Assembly: GCA_005884465.1 (NCBI GenBank)
Contig: VAZH01000212.1
Location: 2,453 to 7,603 of the forward strand
Reading direction: 5' to 3'
DNA length: 5,151 nucleotides
From: Alphaproteobacteria bacterium
GTDB taxonomy: Bacteria > Pseudomonadota > Alphaproteobacteria > Rhizobiales > Xanthobacteraceae
Positions 1 through 4,042 of the stretch are shown here, in pieces. The notes beneath the pieces are model-generated. The model had not been told where the DNA came from, made no database searches, and worked only from the letters and a program-made list of their open reading frames with translations. Every line of letters starts with the position of its first letter. The stretch's first letter is position 1. Position numbers and translations under genes: made by a program.

Positions 1-189
1 GGGGTTAAACTCGCGAACGTGGCCGCGGTTCAACGCCCGCATGACGCCGATACGCGCAAACATCGTCGGGCCGCCCGACGTCGCTACAAGGATCAAGGCC
101 TCCATTGCGGCCTGCCACTCCGCGGCGGCCTGGTGTTCAGCCTTTGGAAGTCTCGTGATGTATTTGCCGGAGTCCGCGAGCGTGACAAG
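1..189 (-). CDS. Conserved small hypothetical protein, 3' end outside window, N-terminus unresolved
   Basis: This frame stays open from position 189 to the left edge and reads as convincing protein: it opens LADSGKYITRLPKAEH and continues through EWQAAMEALILVATSGGP and FARIGVMRALNRGH. From memory it resembles a small hypothetical protein common in Bradyrhizobium; its function is unknown and I see no catalytic motif. The start is a problem. An in-frame TAG at 190-192 lies directly upstream, and no ATG, GTG or TTG occurs before the internal ATG at 103-105, which would remove the well-formed N-terminal half. An ATG at 219-221 opens a neighbouring frame (MNRYRCRAVAS...) and would join this one if a single base had been lost near 183-192. 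The gene is therefore either frameshifted or missing its true start. It lies 56 bases downstream of the 246-449 gene on the same strand, so the two may be co-transcribed. Coding nature is fairly sure; integrity is doubtful. Confidence 0.6.
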
Positions 190-245
190 CTAGCGACCGC
201 GCGGCAACGGTATCGGTTCATCAAAGCGTCGTTTCCAGCCCCCGA

Positions 246-449
246 TCAGCCACCGGCGTCGATCGGCACGCGCAGGCGCTTCATGGTGATTTCGATATTC
301 TGAGATTGCAGGTGGCGCCAGCTCTCGACCTCGGTCGGGTAGCGGTCTTTCGGGAAGCGTTCGAAATATTCCGCAGCCAGCTTCTTGGCGGCCGTTCGCT
401 CCCTGGTGAATTTCTCGCGGATGAACGGGTCTTGGGGCATGGCTCCCAT
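246..449 (-). CDS. Small conserved hypothetical protein, 67 aa
   Basis: This is a short, highly charged, mostly helical protein. After MGAMPQDPF comes IREKFTRERTAAKKLAAEYF, rich in Arg, Lys and Glu with heptad-like spacing. It is followed by a block centred on FPKDRYPTEVESW and ending NIEITMKRLRVPID. I recall similar proteins as uncharacterised families in Bradyrhizobium; no named domain or active site is visible and no function is proposed. The frame extends three bases further to a TTG at 450-452. ATGs at 447-449 and 438-440 are both possible: the second has GGGAG only three bases upstream, and the first has no clear ribosome-binding site. On the minus strand TACAAT (499-504) is a candidate -10 about 50 bases upstream, but I find no convincing -35. 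The gene is divergent from 552-740 and sits upstream of the partial gene at the left edge. Confidence 0.72.
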   Translation of the reverse strand: MGAMPQDPFIREKFTRERTAAKKLAAEYFERFPKDRYPTEVESWRHLQSQNIEITMKRLRVPIDAGG

Positions 450-551
450 CAAAACGCAGTCTGAGCGGGGCAGGCAAATCGGCGGTAGGGTCAGTTTGAT
501 TGTAGCAAAGTCCGGTCTGAAAAAGGCCCGGTTCGGCGCGCATATTGCTGC

Positions 552-740
552 ATGGCATACAGGCTAGCAGTTAAGCGGCGCGGCCGTCGCCCTGCCACAC
601 CCTACAAGTGGGAAATTTACGAGGACGACAAGCTGGTAGAGCAGTCACTTGAGTATTTTCCCAGCAAGGGGAAGGCCGTAGAATCTGGTAATAAAGTGCT
701 TCTGCGCCTTCGAAATCGAAAGGCCCGAGAGCGGGATTAA
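552..740 (+). CDS. Small conserved hypothetical protein, 62 aa
   Basis: The protein starts with a strongly basic stretch (residues 1-14, VKRRGRRPA). An acidic and aromatic block, PYKWEIYEDDKLVEQS, then leads into EYFPSKGKAVESG, and it closes with a basic tail (LRLRNRKARERD). The pattern of short beta strands followed by a helix, and the strand-forming PYKWEIY, look like genuine protein rather than a shadow frame; the opposite-strand frame here is low-complexity. It resembles hypothetical proteins I recall from Bradyrhizobium, with no known role. The ATG at 552 has no recognisable Shine-Dalgarno sequence, so the start is taken because it is the first ATG and gives a sensible N-terminus. It is divergent from 246-449 across about 100 bases and convergent with 893-1111. 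Confidence 0.6.
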   Translation: MAYRLAVKRRGRRPATPYKWEIYEDDKLVEQSLEYFPSKGKAVESGNKVLLRLRNRKARERD

Positions 741-892
741 TCCTGAAGGCTGACGGCACGGGATCATTTTGGGCCGGTGGAGTGCGGACAAACTCAGCTA
801 GTGCCTTTATGAAAACCAAACGAGGCGAAGATCATTCCTCCGATGACTGTAAACAAAGTCTTTGAGGCCATCGGCCTTGGAAAGCCACTGGG
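741..892. other. Convergent intergenic gap with a short dyad
   Basis: This gap lies between two converging genes. It contains a five-base-pair hairpin (AGGCC 865-869, GGCCT 873-877, loop ATC) without a T run in either direction, so it is not a convincing terminator. Short open frames on both strands have no ribosome-binding sites and no recognisable content. Confidence 0.4.
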
Positions 893-906
893 TCATAGCA
901 TGACCC
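890..906. repeat. Perfect inverted repeat over the stop codon of the 893-1111 gene
   Basis: GGGTCAT (890-896) and ATGACCC (900-906) are exact reverse complements separated by AGC. The minus-strand TGA stop (893-895) lies inside one arm. No T tract follows on either strand. It could be an mRNA 3'-end stabilising hairpin or a chance palindrome. Confidence 0.45.
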
Positions 907-1111
907 TCCGCACTTCGCCGCGCCGGAGTACTCCCGACTTCCGGGTAATCGTTAGCCGTTGCTTTGTGAGTGTGGCAACATAGTTGGATGGAATTACCTC
1001 TTTTACAGCCGCCACGGCGTTGGCCTTCGCCACGGCCGCAACCCAAAGGGACTTCTGGCCATCGGGCGCGATGACTTCCACCATGGGTATTTTGGTGCGA
1101 ACGTTTGGCAT
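893..1111 (-). CDS. Small conserved hypothetical protein, 72 aa
   Basis: From the ATG at 1109-1111 the protein opens MPNVRTKIPMVEVIAPDGQ and continues through SLWVAAVAKANAVAAVKEVI. It ends with PSNYVATLTKQRLTITRKSG and a basic tail. Alternating hydrophobic strand, Ala-rich helix and second strand suggest one small folded alpha/beta domain. I recall similar Bradyrhizobium hypothetical proteins but no function. The frame is open upstream, and an ATG at 1193-1195 would add a basic 28-residue extension (MSTTRRTYACLRSL...) ending in FWGHVPN. I prefer the shorter form because the extension is basic and low in strand/helix logic, but neither start has a clean ribosome-binding site. A near-palindrome at 1114-1129 lies directly upstream of the chosen start. 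Confidence 0.65.
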   Translation of the reverse strand: MPNVRTKIPMVEVIAPDGQKSLWVAAVAKANAVAAVKEVIPSNYVATLTKQRLTITRKSGVLRRGEVRRVML

Positions 1112-1113
1112 GT

Positions 1114-1129
1114 TGGGGACATGCCCCCA
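1114..1129. repeat. Near-palindrome at the translation start
   Basis: TGGGGACATGCCCCCA is symmetric at 14 of 16 positions around CATG. On the minus strand it lies 2 to 18 bases upstream of the ATG of the 893-1111 gene, where a ribosome-binding site would be. It may be a protein-binding site or a small RNA hairpin that hides the start; alternatively it encodes part of a longer N-terminus. Confidence 0.35.
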
Positions 1130-1339
1130 GAATCTTACTTTTCTACGGCGAGGCAGCGACCGAAGGCAGGCGTAGGTACGGCGCGTTGTAGACATGGTAC
1201 CGGAGGATTGCACTGCCCGGATTTAGTACAACGCCGGTGTTGTGCGTCAGGGCCTTTTGGATCTGTGAGTAGTCTAATTCGGCCTACCCATTTTGGCGCT
1301 GGCCTGTTGTACGGCCCTACCGAAACGGCACGGCCTGAG

Positions 1340-1516
1340 CTATTCATCTGCAATGTGATTTTTGTTCAATTCGTCTCTGATTTCTCGTGCCTGTTCTTCG
1401 GTTAGCTCAATAGCCGGACGGCCTCCTTCCAACCTTGCGGGTGCTCGGGCATGTCTGTCCCAAACCATCCAGCCCTTGCTTCCCGTTCTTACAAGGTAGC
1501 GCGTCAGCTCAGTCAT
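1340..1516 (-). CDS. Small conserved hypothetical protein, 58 aa
   Basis: The protein opens MTELTRYLVRTGSKGWMVWD, continues with a basic RHARAPARLEGGRPAIE segment and ends in an amphipathic helix, LTEEQAREIRDELNK. The arrangement of strand, strand and helix, with two Trp in GWMVWD, is what I recall from short Bradyrhizobium hypothetical proteins; function unknown. The ATG at 1514-1516 is chosen because AAAAAGG lies five bases upstream, a good ribosome-binding site. An in-frame ATG at 1547-1549 and an open frame reaching 1669 exist, but the added residues begin without a good start. No partner gene is close: about 225 bases separate it from the next minus-strand gene downstream. Confidence 0.68.
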   Translation of the reverse strand: MTELTRYLVRTGSKGWMVWDRHARAPARLEGGRPAIELTEEQAREIRDELNKNHIADE

Positions 1517-1688
1517 TTTCGCCTTTTTCAGCCCTGGGCACGGCAACATCGGGCTGCTGAGTTGAACACCGAAGCATCCGAAGTATTCCGCGAGGGAGCG
1601 TGCATTATCGAAGTCGCGGCCGAACGACGGCGCGCGTTTCCCAAACGTGGGGAATTGGTAATTGAAAATTCAGCAAATCAGGCGGCCT

Positions 1689-2090
1689 TCAGCTCCAATC
1701 GAGCGCGCGATGACCCTCGTTGGTAAGCACGGGCTCATCATCCCGCATTTCGATGAGGCCTAATTCGGCCAACATCCTGAGATCATCCGGCCTGACGGGC
1801 GACAATTTTGTTCGCTCGGCTTTGATATCGCGTAGCGCCCAGCGGAGACGGATCGCCGTGTCTAAATCTAATCCCGCCAGCGGGGCTGAGCCTGGTTGCT
1901 CTGCCATAGTCGTTGCATTTCCTTCGTCGCTCGCGGTCTCGATTATGCTTGCTTCAAGCGCAGGCTCATCGGTACTCGGTTGATCAAGTAAGGTGGCCGG
2001 CGACGGTTCCTCACGGGTTGAAATTGGTGGGCCATCGCGGAATAGTTCCGTCACCATTTCATCCAGCGCCTGCAGTCTGTCAGGCGTCAT
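1689..2090 (-). CDS. Hypothetical protein with winged-helix-like C-terminus, 133 aa
   Basis: Three parts are visible. Residues 1-20 (MTPDRLQALDEMVTELFRDG) are a predicted helix. Residues about 21-70 are an acidic, Pro/Ser/Thr-rich linker likely to be disordered. Residues about 74-131 form a compact domain, from LDLDTAIRLRWALRDIK through LSPVRPDDLRMLAELGLIEM to a wing-like RDDEPVLTNEGHRAL. That last pattern, a helix ending in LGLIE followed by a short hairpin and a helix, resembles winged-helix proteins of the MarR/ArsR kind, but no family is certain. Its ATG overlaps the stop of the upstream RHH gene (ATGA, 2087-2090) with GAAGG seven bases upstream, so translation is probably coupled. A second in-frame ATG at 1905-1907 (residue 62) would produce just the C-terminal domain. 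It may assist or modulate the RHH regulator; this is inference from position. Confidence 0.75.
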   Translation of the reverse strand: MTPDRLQALDEMVTELFRDGPPISTREEPSPATLLDQPSTDEPALEASIIETASDEGNATTMAEQPGSAPLAGLDLDTAIRLRWALRDIKAERTKLSPVRPDDLRMLAELGLIEMRDDEPVLTNEGHRALDWS

Positions 2091-2470
2091 TTCTTCGCCT
2101 TCGGCTGATCAACGCGAGCCTCGCGAAACTCTGTCGGCCCCTTGGTGAGCCGACGTCTGCGCTCGGCTCGCTCTTCCGGCGGCGCAGCGGGATCGATAAT
2201 CCTTTCGATTGCCTTTGTGGCGAGCTCCTGAGCTCGCAACCTCGGGCCGGGCTTGCTGACCGGCCTCGCTGGCGTCTTGACCTTCAACCCGAGCTCGACC
2301 AGGCGGCGGATGGCTTCGGAGCGGGTCGGCGTATCAGGCTGCGAGCCAGCCCATTTGTCGACCTCTGTGCCTAATGCCGGGGACAACCGGACAGCAGTAA
2401 CCGGATAAACGCCGCCTTTCTTCTTAGGGCGGCCCCTCGATTTTTTGTTTACGGAAATTGATTTTTTCAT
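2087..2470 (-). CDS. Ribbon-helix-helix (CopG/Arc-type) DNA-binding regulator with AT-hook-like tail
   Basis: This is a likely transcriptional repressor. Residues 1-19 are Lys/Arg-rich and contain RGRPKKK (12-18), matching the GRP core of an AT-hook. Residues 21-33 (VYPVTAVRLSPAL) fit the beta strand that inserts into the major groove in the ribbon-helix-helix fold. Residues 34-42 make helix A, and TPTRSEAIRRLVELGL (47-62) is the typical turn and helix B with the conserved R-S-E-A-I-R. The remainder (63-127) is a basic, Pro-rich extension with helix QELATKAIERII and RAERRRRLTKG. RHH proteins bind as dimers to short repeated operators and commonly repress their own promoter. Two 16-bp related sites at 2442-2457 and 2473-2488 suit that role. 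There is no Shine-Dalgarno sequence before the ATG. Downstream it overlaps the 1689-2090 gene by four bases; upstream it is divergent from 2556-2765. Confidence 0.82.
   Translation of the reverse strand: MKKSISVNKKSRGRPKKKGGVYPVTAVRLSPALGTEVDKWAGSQPDTPTRSEAIRRLVELGLKVKTPARPVSKPGPRLRAQELATKAIERIIDPAAPPEERAERRRRLTKGPTEFREARVDQPKAKK
2442..2457. promoter_or_regulatory. Putative RHH operator copy 1, inside the start of the RHH gene
   Basis: TTTTTGTTTACGGAAA matches operator copy 2 at 13 of 16 positions, with GTTTAC and GAAA conserved. It falls within the first codons of the RHH gene and just upstream of the candidate -35 (TTGATT, 2458-2463) of the divergent 2556 gene. The operator function is inferred. 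Confidence 0.4.
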
Positions 2471-2486
2471 AATTTCAGTTTACAGA
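2458..2486 (+). promoter_or_regulatory. Candidate sigma-70-type promoter for the 2556-2765 gene
   Basis: TTGATT (2458-2463) and TACAGA (2481-2486) are separated by 17 bases. They match four of six and three of six positions of the TTGACA/TATAAT consensus. Operator copy 2 covers the spacer and -10, so a bound repressor would block it. Support is modest. Confidence 0.35.
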
Positions 2487-2488
2487 AA
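2473..2488. promoter_or_regulatory. Putative RHH operator copy 2, in the divergent intergenic region
   Basis: TTTCAGTTTACAGAAA is an imperfect dyad: TTTC/GAAA and GT/AC pair, giving 12 of 16 symmetric positions. It ends two bases before the RHH start codon as read on the minus strand, and its spacing from copy 1 is 31 bases, close to three helical turns. Such placement is typical of autoregulated RHH genes. Binding is inferred. Confidence 0.45.
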
Positions 2489-2495
2489 ATGTGAG

Positions 2496-2524
2496 CCGAG
2501 GGGAGGTGGCTGCTTCCGCCTCGG
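2496..2524. repeat. Hairpin in the leader of the 2556-2765 gene
   Basis: CCGAGG (2496-2501) and CCTCGG (2519-2524) pair perfectly around a 17-base loop that contains GGAGG. It lies in the probable 5' leader of the plus-strand gene and could be a leader stem-loop; no anti-terminator partner is seen. Confidence 0.3.
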
Positions 2525-2555
2525 TTCTAGCCCGACCACGAAGGAATCGAATCCC

Positions 2556-2765
2556 ATGGCCAACCCTGACCGCGTGCATAGCACGCCACGACGAACTGCG
2601 CTCAAAATCGTTGCCGGCACGACGGCGCGCCAGGCCGATCCTTACGACGAGGCGTTTCTAAAACAGTACGATCCGGCCTTGCGCGCCATCAACGCGCATC
2701 GGCAGGCGGTGAAGATTCACATCGAAGGCCGTGCGCGTGGAATTTTGCATCCGAGGGCAACGTGA
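2556..2765 (+). CDS. Small hypothetical protein, 69 aa
   Basis: Starting at the ATG at 2556 the protein opens MANPDRVHSTPRRTALKIV and continues AGTTARQADPYDEAFLKQYDP. It closes with an amphipathic helix, ALRAINAHRQAVKIHIEGRA, and a short RGILHPRAT tail. No known domain is recognised. The start is chosen over a longer in-frame opening at 2445 because AAGGA (2541-2545) sits ten bases upstream and the longer form would run through the RHH promoter. It is divergent from the RHH regulator and its candidate promoter is overlapped by an operator-like site, so it is the likeliest regulated target besides the RHH gene itself. Its TGA overlaps a GTG (GTGA, 2762-2765) that opens a frame antisense to the 2824-2991 gene; I do not think that frame is real. 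Confidence 0.7.
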   Translation: MANPDRVHSTPRRTALKIVAGTTARQADPYDEAFLKQYDPALRAINAHRQAVKIHIEGRARGILHPRAT

Positions 2766-2823
2766 CGAAGGCGGCCTTCGCGCGGCTTGAAGAGACCACA
2801 AAGCGAAGCCTGCGAGCGTCCAT

Positions 2824-2991
2824 CTATTTTTCTGTCTTGATGGCCGGAAGCATTACATGGCCGTCCCGCAAAACCACTTTCAGCACTGAAGCAAATTCTG
2901 GATCGGCAAGAAGAGCGTCGGCCACGCTGAATGAAGGGTCGGGATTCCACGTCGCGCCACCGCTGACTTCAGACAGTGCAGCTTCGGTCAT
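2824..2991 (-). CDS. Small hypothetical protein, 55 aa
   Basis: The protein begins MTEAALSEVSGGATWNPDPS, continues FSVADALLADPEFASVLKVV and ends LRDGHVMLPAIKTEK. The helical ADALLADPEFASVLKV core and varied composition look like real coding sequence, whereas the opposite-strand frame over the same bases is Ser/Ala-rich. Function is unknown. The ATG at 2989-2991 is chosen; upstream there is only a weak AGG about ten bases away. GTG (3043-3045) and TTG (3046-3048) could lengthen it by 18 or 19 residues. It converges on the 2556-2765 gene across 58 bases. Confidence 0.5.
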   Translation of the reverse strand: MTEAALSEVSGGATWNPDPSFSVADALLADPEFASVLKVVLRDGHVMLPAIKTEK

Positions 2992-3299
2992 TGCGTAGCC
3001 TATCCGGCCGCTGCCAACTTCCAGGAACTTCCGGACCCTGTGCACCAACTATGCCCCTGGTTTTTGCCCCACTCGACAAGGCGCCGTTGTCCGCAGGTTA
3101 CCTCGTTCGCCGCGGAAATTAAGTTCACTTTGTAACTTAAGCGCCTTGGATGCACCGGGACGCCGATGAATCTAAGGCGGGCCCGAAACGCTCGAAGATC
3201 ACGCCTTACCTTTGGGTGCATCCGGACGAGGAGCGATGTCCGCGATCGTCTTACCCTGACAAAACCGCTTGCAAACGATCGATAGGAGCGCGGCTTGGG
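2992..3299. other. 308 bases without a supported gene
   Basis: Overlapping open frames run through here on both strands (minus 3000-3353, plus 3150-3356), but their translations are low-information, rich in Arg and Ser, and mutually antisense. I see no reason to accept either across this stretch. The only clear structure is an AT-rich inverted repeat at 3119-3140. Confidence 0.4.
3119..3140. repeat. AT-rich perfect inverted repeat, operator-like
   Basis: TTAAGTT (3119-3125) and AACTTAA (3134-3140) are exact reverse complements with an eight-base spacer, CACTTTGT. The site stands out as AT-rich in GC-rich surroundings. The half-sites are about 1.5 helical turns apart, and GTTnAC/GTAAC-type dyads are known from winged-helix regulators such as the HxlR family. 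Whether it is active is unknown; it lies about 160 bases upstream of the decayed gene at 3300. Confidence 0.4.
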
Positions 3300-3534
3300 A
3301 TGGCAAAGCCCTTTAGGCATTTCTACGACCTGGTCGCGAGCGGTCAGTTTCAATAGGCCCGGATGACGCGTTCGTCGCGGGACGGGCCGCGAAGCTGGTC
3401 CTGCGGTCGTCGAGTTTATCCAGCAACCGAGGGCTTATGTCGTGCAGGAATTCGCAAGAGGGAAAGAGATCGATCAGATTTTCGGCGATCTCGAAGAAAG
3501 CTATAGGCGGGTGAAGGCGCTACGGAAGTCATGA
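3300..3534 (+). pseudogene. Decayed small conserved gene, about 78 codons, two frameshifts
   Basis: Three consecutive segments in three frames read as one protein. Segment one, 3300-3353: MAKPFRHFYDLVASGQFQ, opening at an ATG with AGGAG (3284-3288) eleven bases upstream. Segment two, about 3356-3405: GPDDAFVAGRAAKL. Segment three, about 3405-3534: VVEFIQQPRAYVVQEF, then ARGKEIDQIFGDLEESYRRV and KALRKS before TGA. In-frame stops (TAG 3354-3356, TGA 3364-3366) interrupt the alternatives. The third segment is clearly former coding sequence: a helical, charged C-terminus with ordinary composition. Both shifts go in the same direction, as if one base had been lost each time. The joining of segments one and two is the weaker inference. 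Function unknown. The end overlaps the next ORF by ATGA, as in an operon. Confidence 0.55.
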
Positions 3535-3609
3535 AACGCCGGCGCCCGATCGATCAAAAAGCGCAACCGCCAGCGACTCGCCGCGCATAGCCGACGGCTC
3601 AAGCGATAG
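3531..3609 (+). pseudogene. Tiny basic ORF, probably frameshifted in an A run
   Basis: The ATG overlaps the stop of the decayed gene upstream (ATGA, 3531-3534). As it stands the frame gives MKRRRPIDQKAQPPATRRA and stops at 3588-3590. If the AAAAA run at 3556-3560 were one base shorter, it would instead read MKRRRPIDQKRNRQRLAAHS followed by RRLKR and stop at TAG 3607-3609, a more protein-like basic peptide of 25 residues. The terminator hairpin begins five bases later. This is my reconstruction; no homolog is confirmed. Confidence 0.35.
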
Positions 3610-3614
3610 CAATC

Positions 3615-3640
3615 AGGCCGCGGGCTCAGGTCCGCGGCCT
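3615..3640 (+). terminator. Strong GC-rich hairpin, first part of a terminator region
   Basis: AGGCCGCGG (3615-3623) and CCGCGGCCT (3632-3640) form a perfect nine-base-pair stem with an eight-base loop. There is no T run directly after it; the U-tract terminator follows 15 bases downstream. Confidence 0.6.
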
Positions 3641-3641
3641 C

Positions 3642-3671
3642 AAACCCGTCGACTCAACCCGGCGGGTTTTT
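3642..3671 (+). terminator. Rho-independent terminator
   Basis: AACCC (3656-3660), loop GGC, GGGTT (3664-3668) are followed by a run of five T (3667-3671). A longer alternative stem pairs AAACCCG (3642-3648) with CGGGTTT (3663-3669). It is oriented for plus-strand transcripts and ends the decayed unit 3300-3609. Confidence 0.65.
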
Positions 3672-3839
3672 CTCCGCTTGCTGGGCGAGGCAAGCTGTAG
3701 ACATGGCCCTTCAGGCCGATGCTTTCGGGGTGCGGGCGGTGAGGAAAATCTGGCGGCCCACCGCTGCTCGAAGCTTCTTTCAATGTGAAGAGGGATACTG
3801 CTCATACCCAAGCTCCGGGTTCCTGGTCGCCCCGGTGTC

Positions 3840-3865
3840 AAAGGCCTCAACGCGCGCGGCCTTTT
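3840..3865 (+). terminator. Terminator-like hairpin
   Basis: AAAGGCC (3840-3846) and GGCCTTT (3858-3864) make a seven-base-pair stem with an eleven-base loop, ending in TTTT. It is separate from the terminator at 3642-3671, so a second plus-strand transcript, perhaps a small RNA from about 3700-3800, would be needed to explain it. No promoter is recognised. Confidence 0.5.
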
Positions 3866-3942
3866 AAAGGTCCACCCAAAAGGCACGATCTCTTTTGGCG
3901 GCGTCTCGAGCAATCGGCGCTAGCGAGCCGTGCGGTTAGCCG

Positions 3943-3969
3943 GGCCGCCTCGCTTCATGCCGGGCGGCC
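3943..3969. repeat. Hairpin with GGCCGCC/GGCGGCC arms
   Basis: GGCCGCC (3943-3949) pairs with GGCGGCC (3963-3969) around a 13-base loop. Both arms are identical in sequence to those of the hairpin at 4013-4032, so the four arms could swap partners. Confidence 0.5.
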
Positions 3970-3970
3970 A

Positions 3971-3996
3971 GCGCGGGCTTCGGTCCCGTCCCGCGC
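3971..3996. repeat. Hairpin with GCGCGGG/CCCGCGC arms
   Basis: GCGCGGG (3971-3977) and CCCGCGC (3990-3996) form a perfect seven-base-pair stem with a 12-base loop. It begins two bases after the preceding hairpin. No T run follows. Confidence 0.5.
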
Positions 3997-4004
3997 TTCC
4001 CGTA

Positions 4005-4032
4005 ACGAAAGAGGCCGCCAACTGAGGCGGCC
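4005..4032 (-). terminator. Probable terminator for minus-strand transcription
   Basis: GGCCGCC (4013-4019) and GGCGGCC (4026-4032) form a perfect stem with a six-base loop. Reading the minus strand, the stem is followed by TCTTTCG, a short T-rich tail. It starts ten bases after the stop of the 4043-4228 frame, the usual place for a terminator. Confidence 0.5.
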
Positions 4033-4042
4033 CCGTATCGTC

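Larger units (their letters stand above)
3672..4042. other. 371-base hairpin-rich stretch without a supported gene
   Basis: Open frames exist on both strands (for example plus 3703-3867, 54 codons, and minus 3626-3913), but they cross strong hairpins and read as low-information Arg/Pro/Ser-rich sequence. The stretch contains at least four stem-loops: 3815-3835 (CCGGG/CCCGG), 3840-3864, 3943-3969 and 3971-3996, followed by 4013-4032. It could hold a structured small RNA or stacked terminators; I cannot assign a known RNA family. Confidence 0.45.

Noticed and set aside
190..558. A 122-codon minus-strand open frame covering the 246-449 gene
   Set aside because: It is a shadow in another frame: Arg/Pro-rich translation, and the overlapping 246-449 frame is far more protein-like.
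845..860. GACTGTAAACAAAGTC as a third copy of the RHH operator
   Set aside because: It shares GTAAACnnA with the minus strand of the sites at 2442-2488, but only a short core matches and it lies between two gene 3' ends.
807..896. A 29-codon frame starting in an ATGA overlap with the 893-1111 gene stop
   Set aside because: It is too short to judge, with no ribosome-binding site; the overlap is explained by the palindrome there.
1135..1353. A 72-codon minus-strand frame between two small genes
   Set aside because: It overlaps the stop of the 1340-1516 gene and the upstream region of the 893-1111 gene; its Pro/Cys/Arg-rich content is unlike its neighbours, with no good start.
959..1405. A 148-codon plus-strand open frame
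   Set aside because: It is antisense to two better-supported minus-strand genes, with irregular Cys/Gly/Arg-rich composition and no family resemblance.
1451..1726. A 91-codon plus-strand frame
   Set aside because: It is antisense to the 1340-1516 gene over its first part. The second part looks moderately protein-like, but there is no ribosome-binding site or independent support.
2762..2998. GTG-start frame coupled by GTGA to the 69-aa gene
   Set aside because: The coupling is attractive, but most of the frame is Ser/Ala-rich antisense of the more convincing 2824-2991 protein.
3000..3353. A 117-codon minus-strand frame
   Set aside because: It is Arg/Ser-rich, lacks recognisable motifs and is antisense to the decayed plus-strand gene with its good ribosome-binding site.
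3703..3867. A 54-codon plus-strand frame
   Set aside because: It runs through a terminator-like hairpin to its stop, has no ribosome-binding site and does not resemble a known protein.
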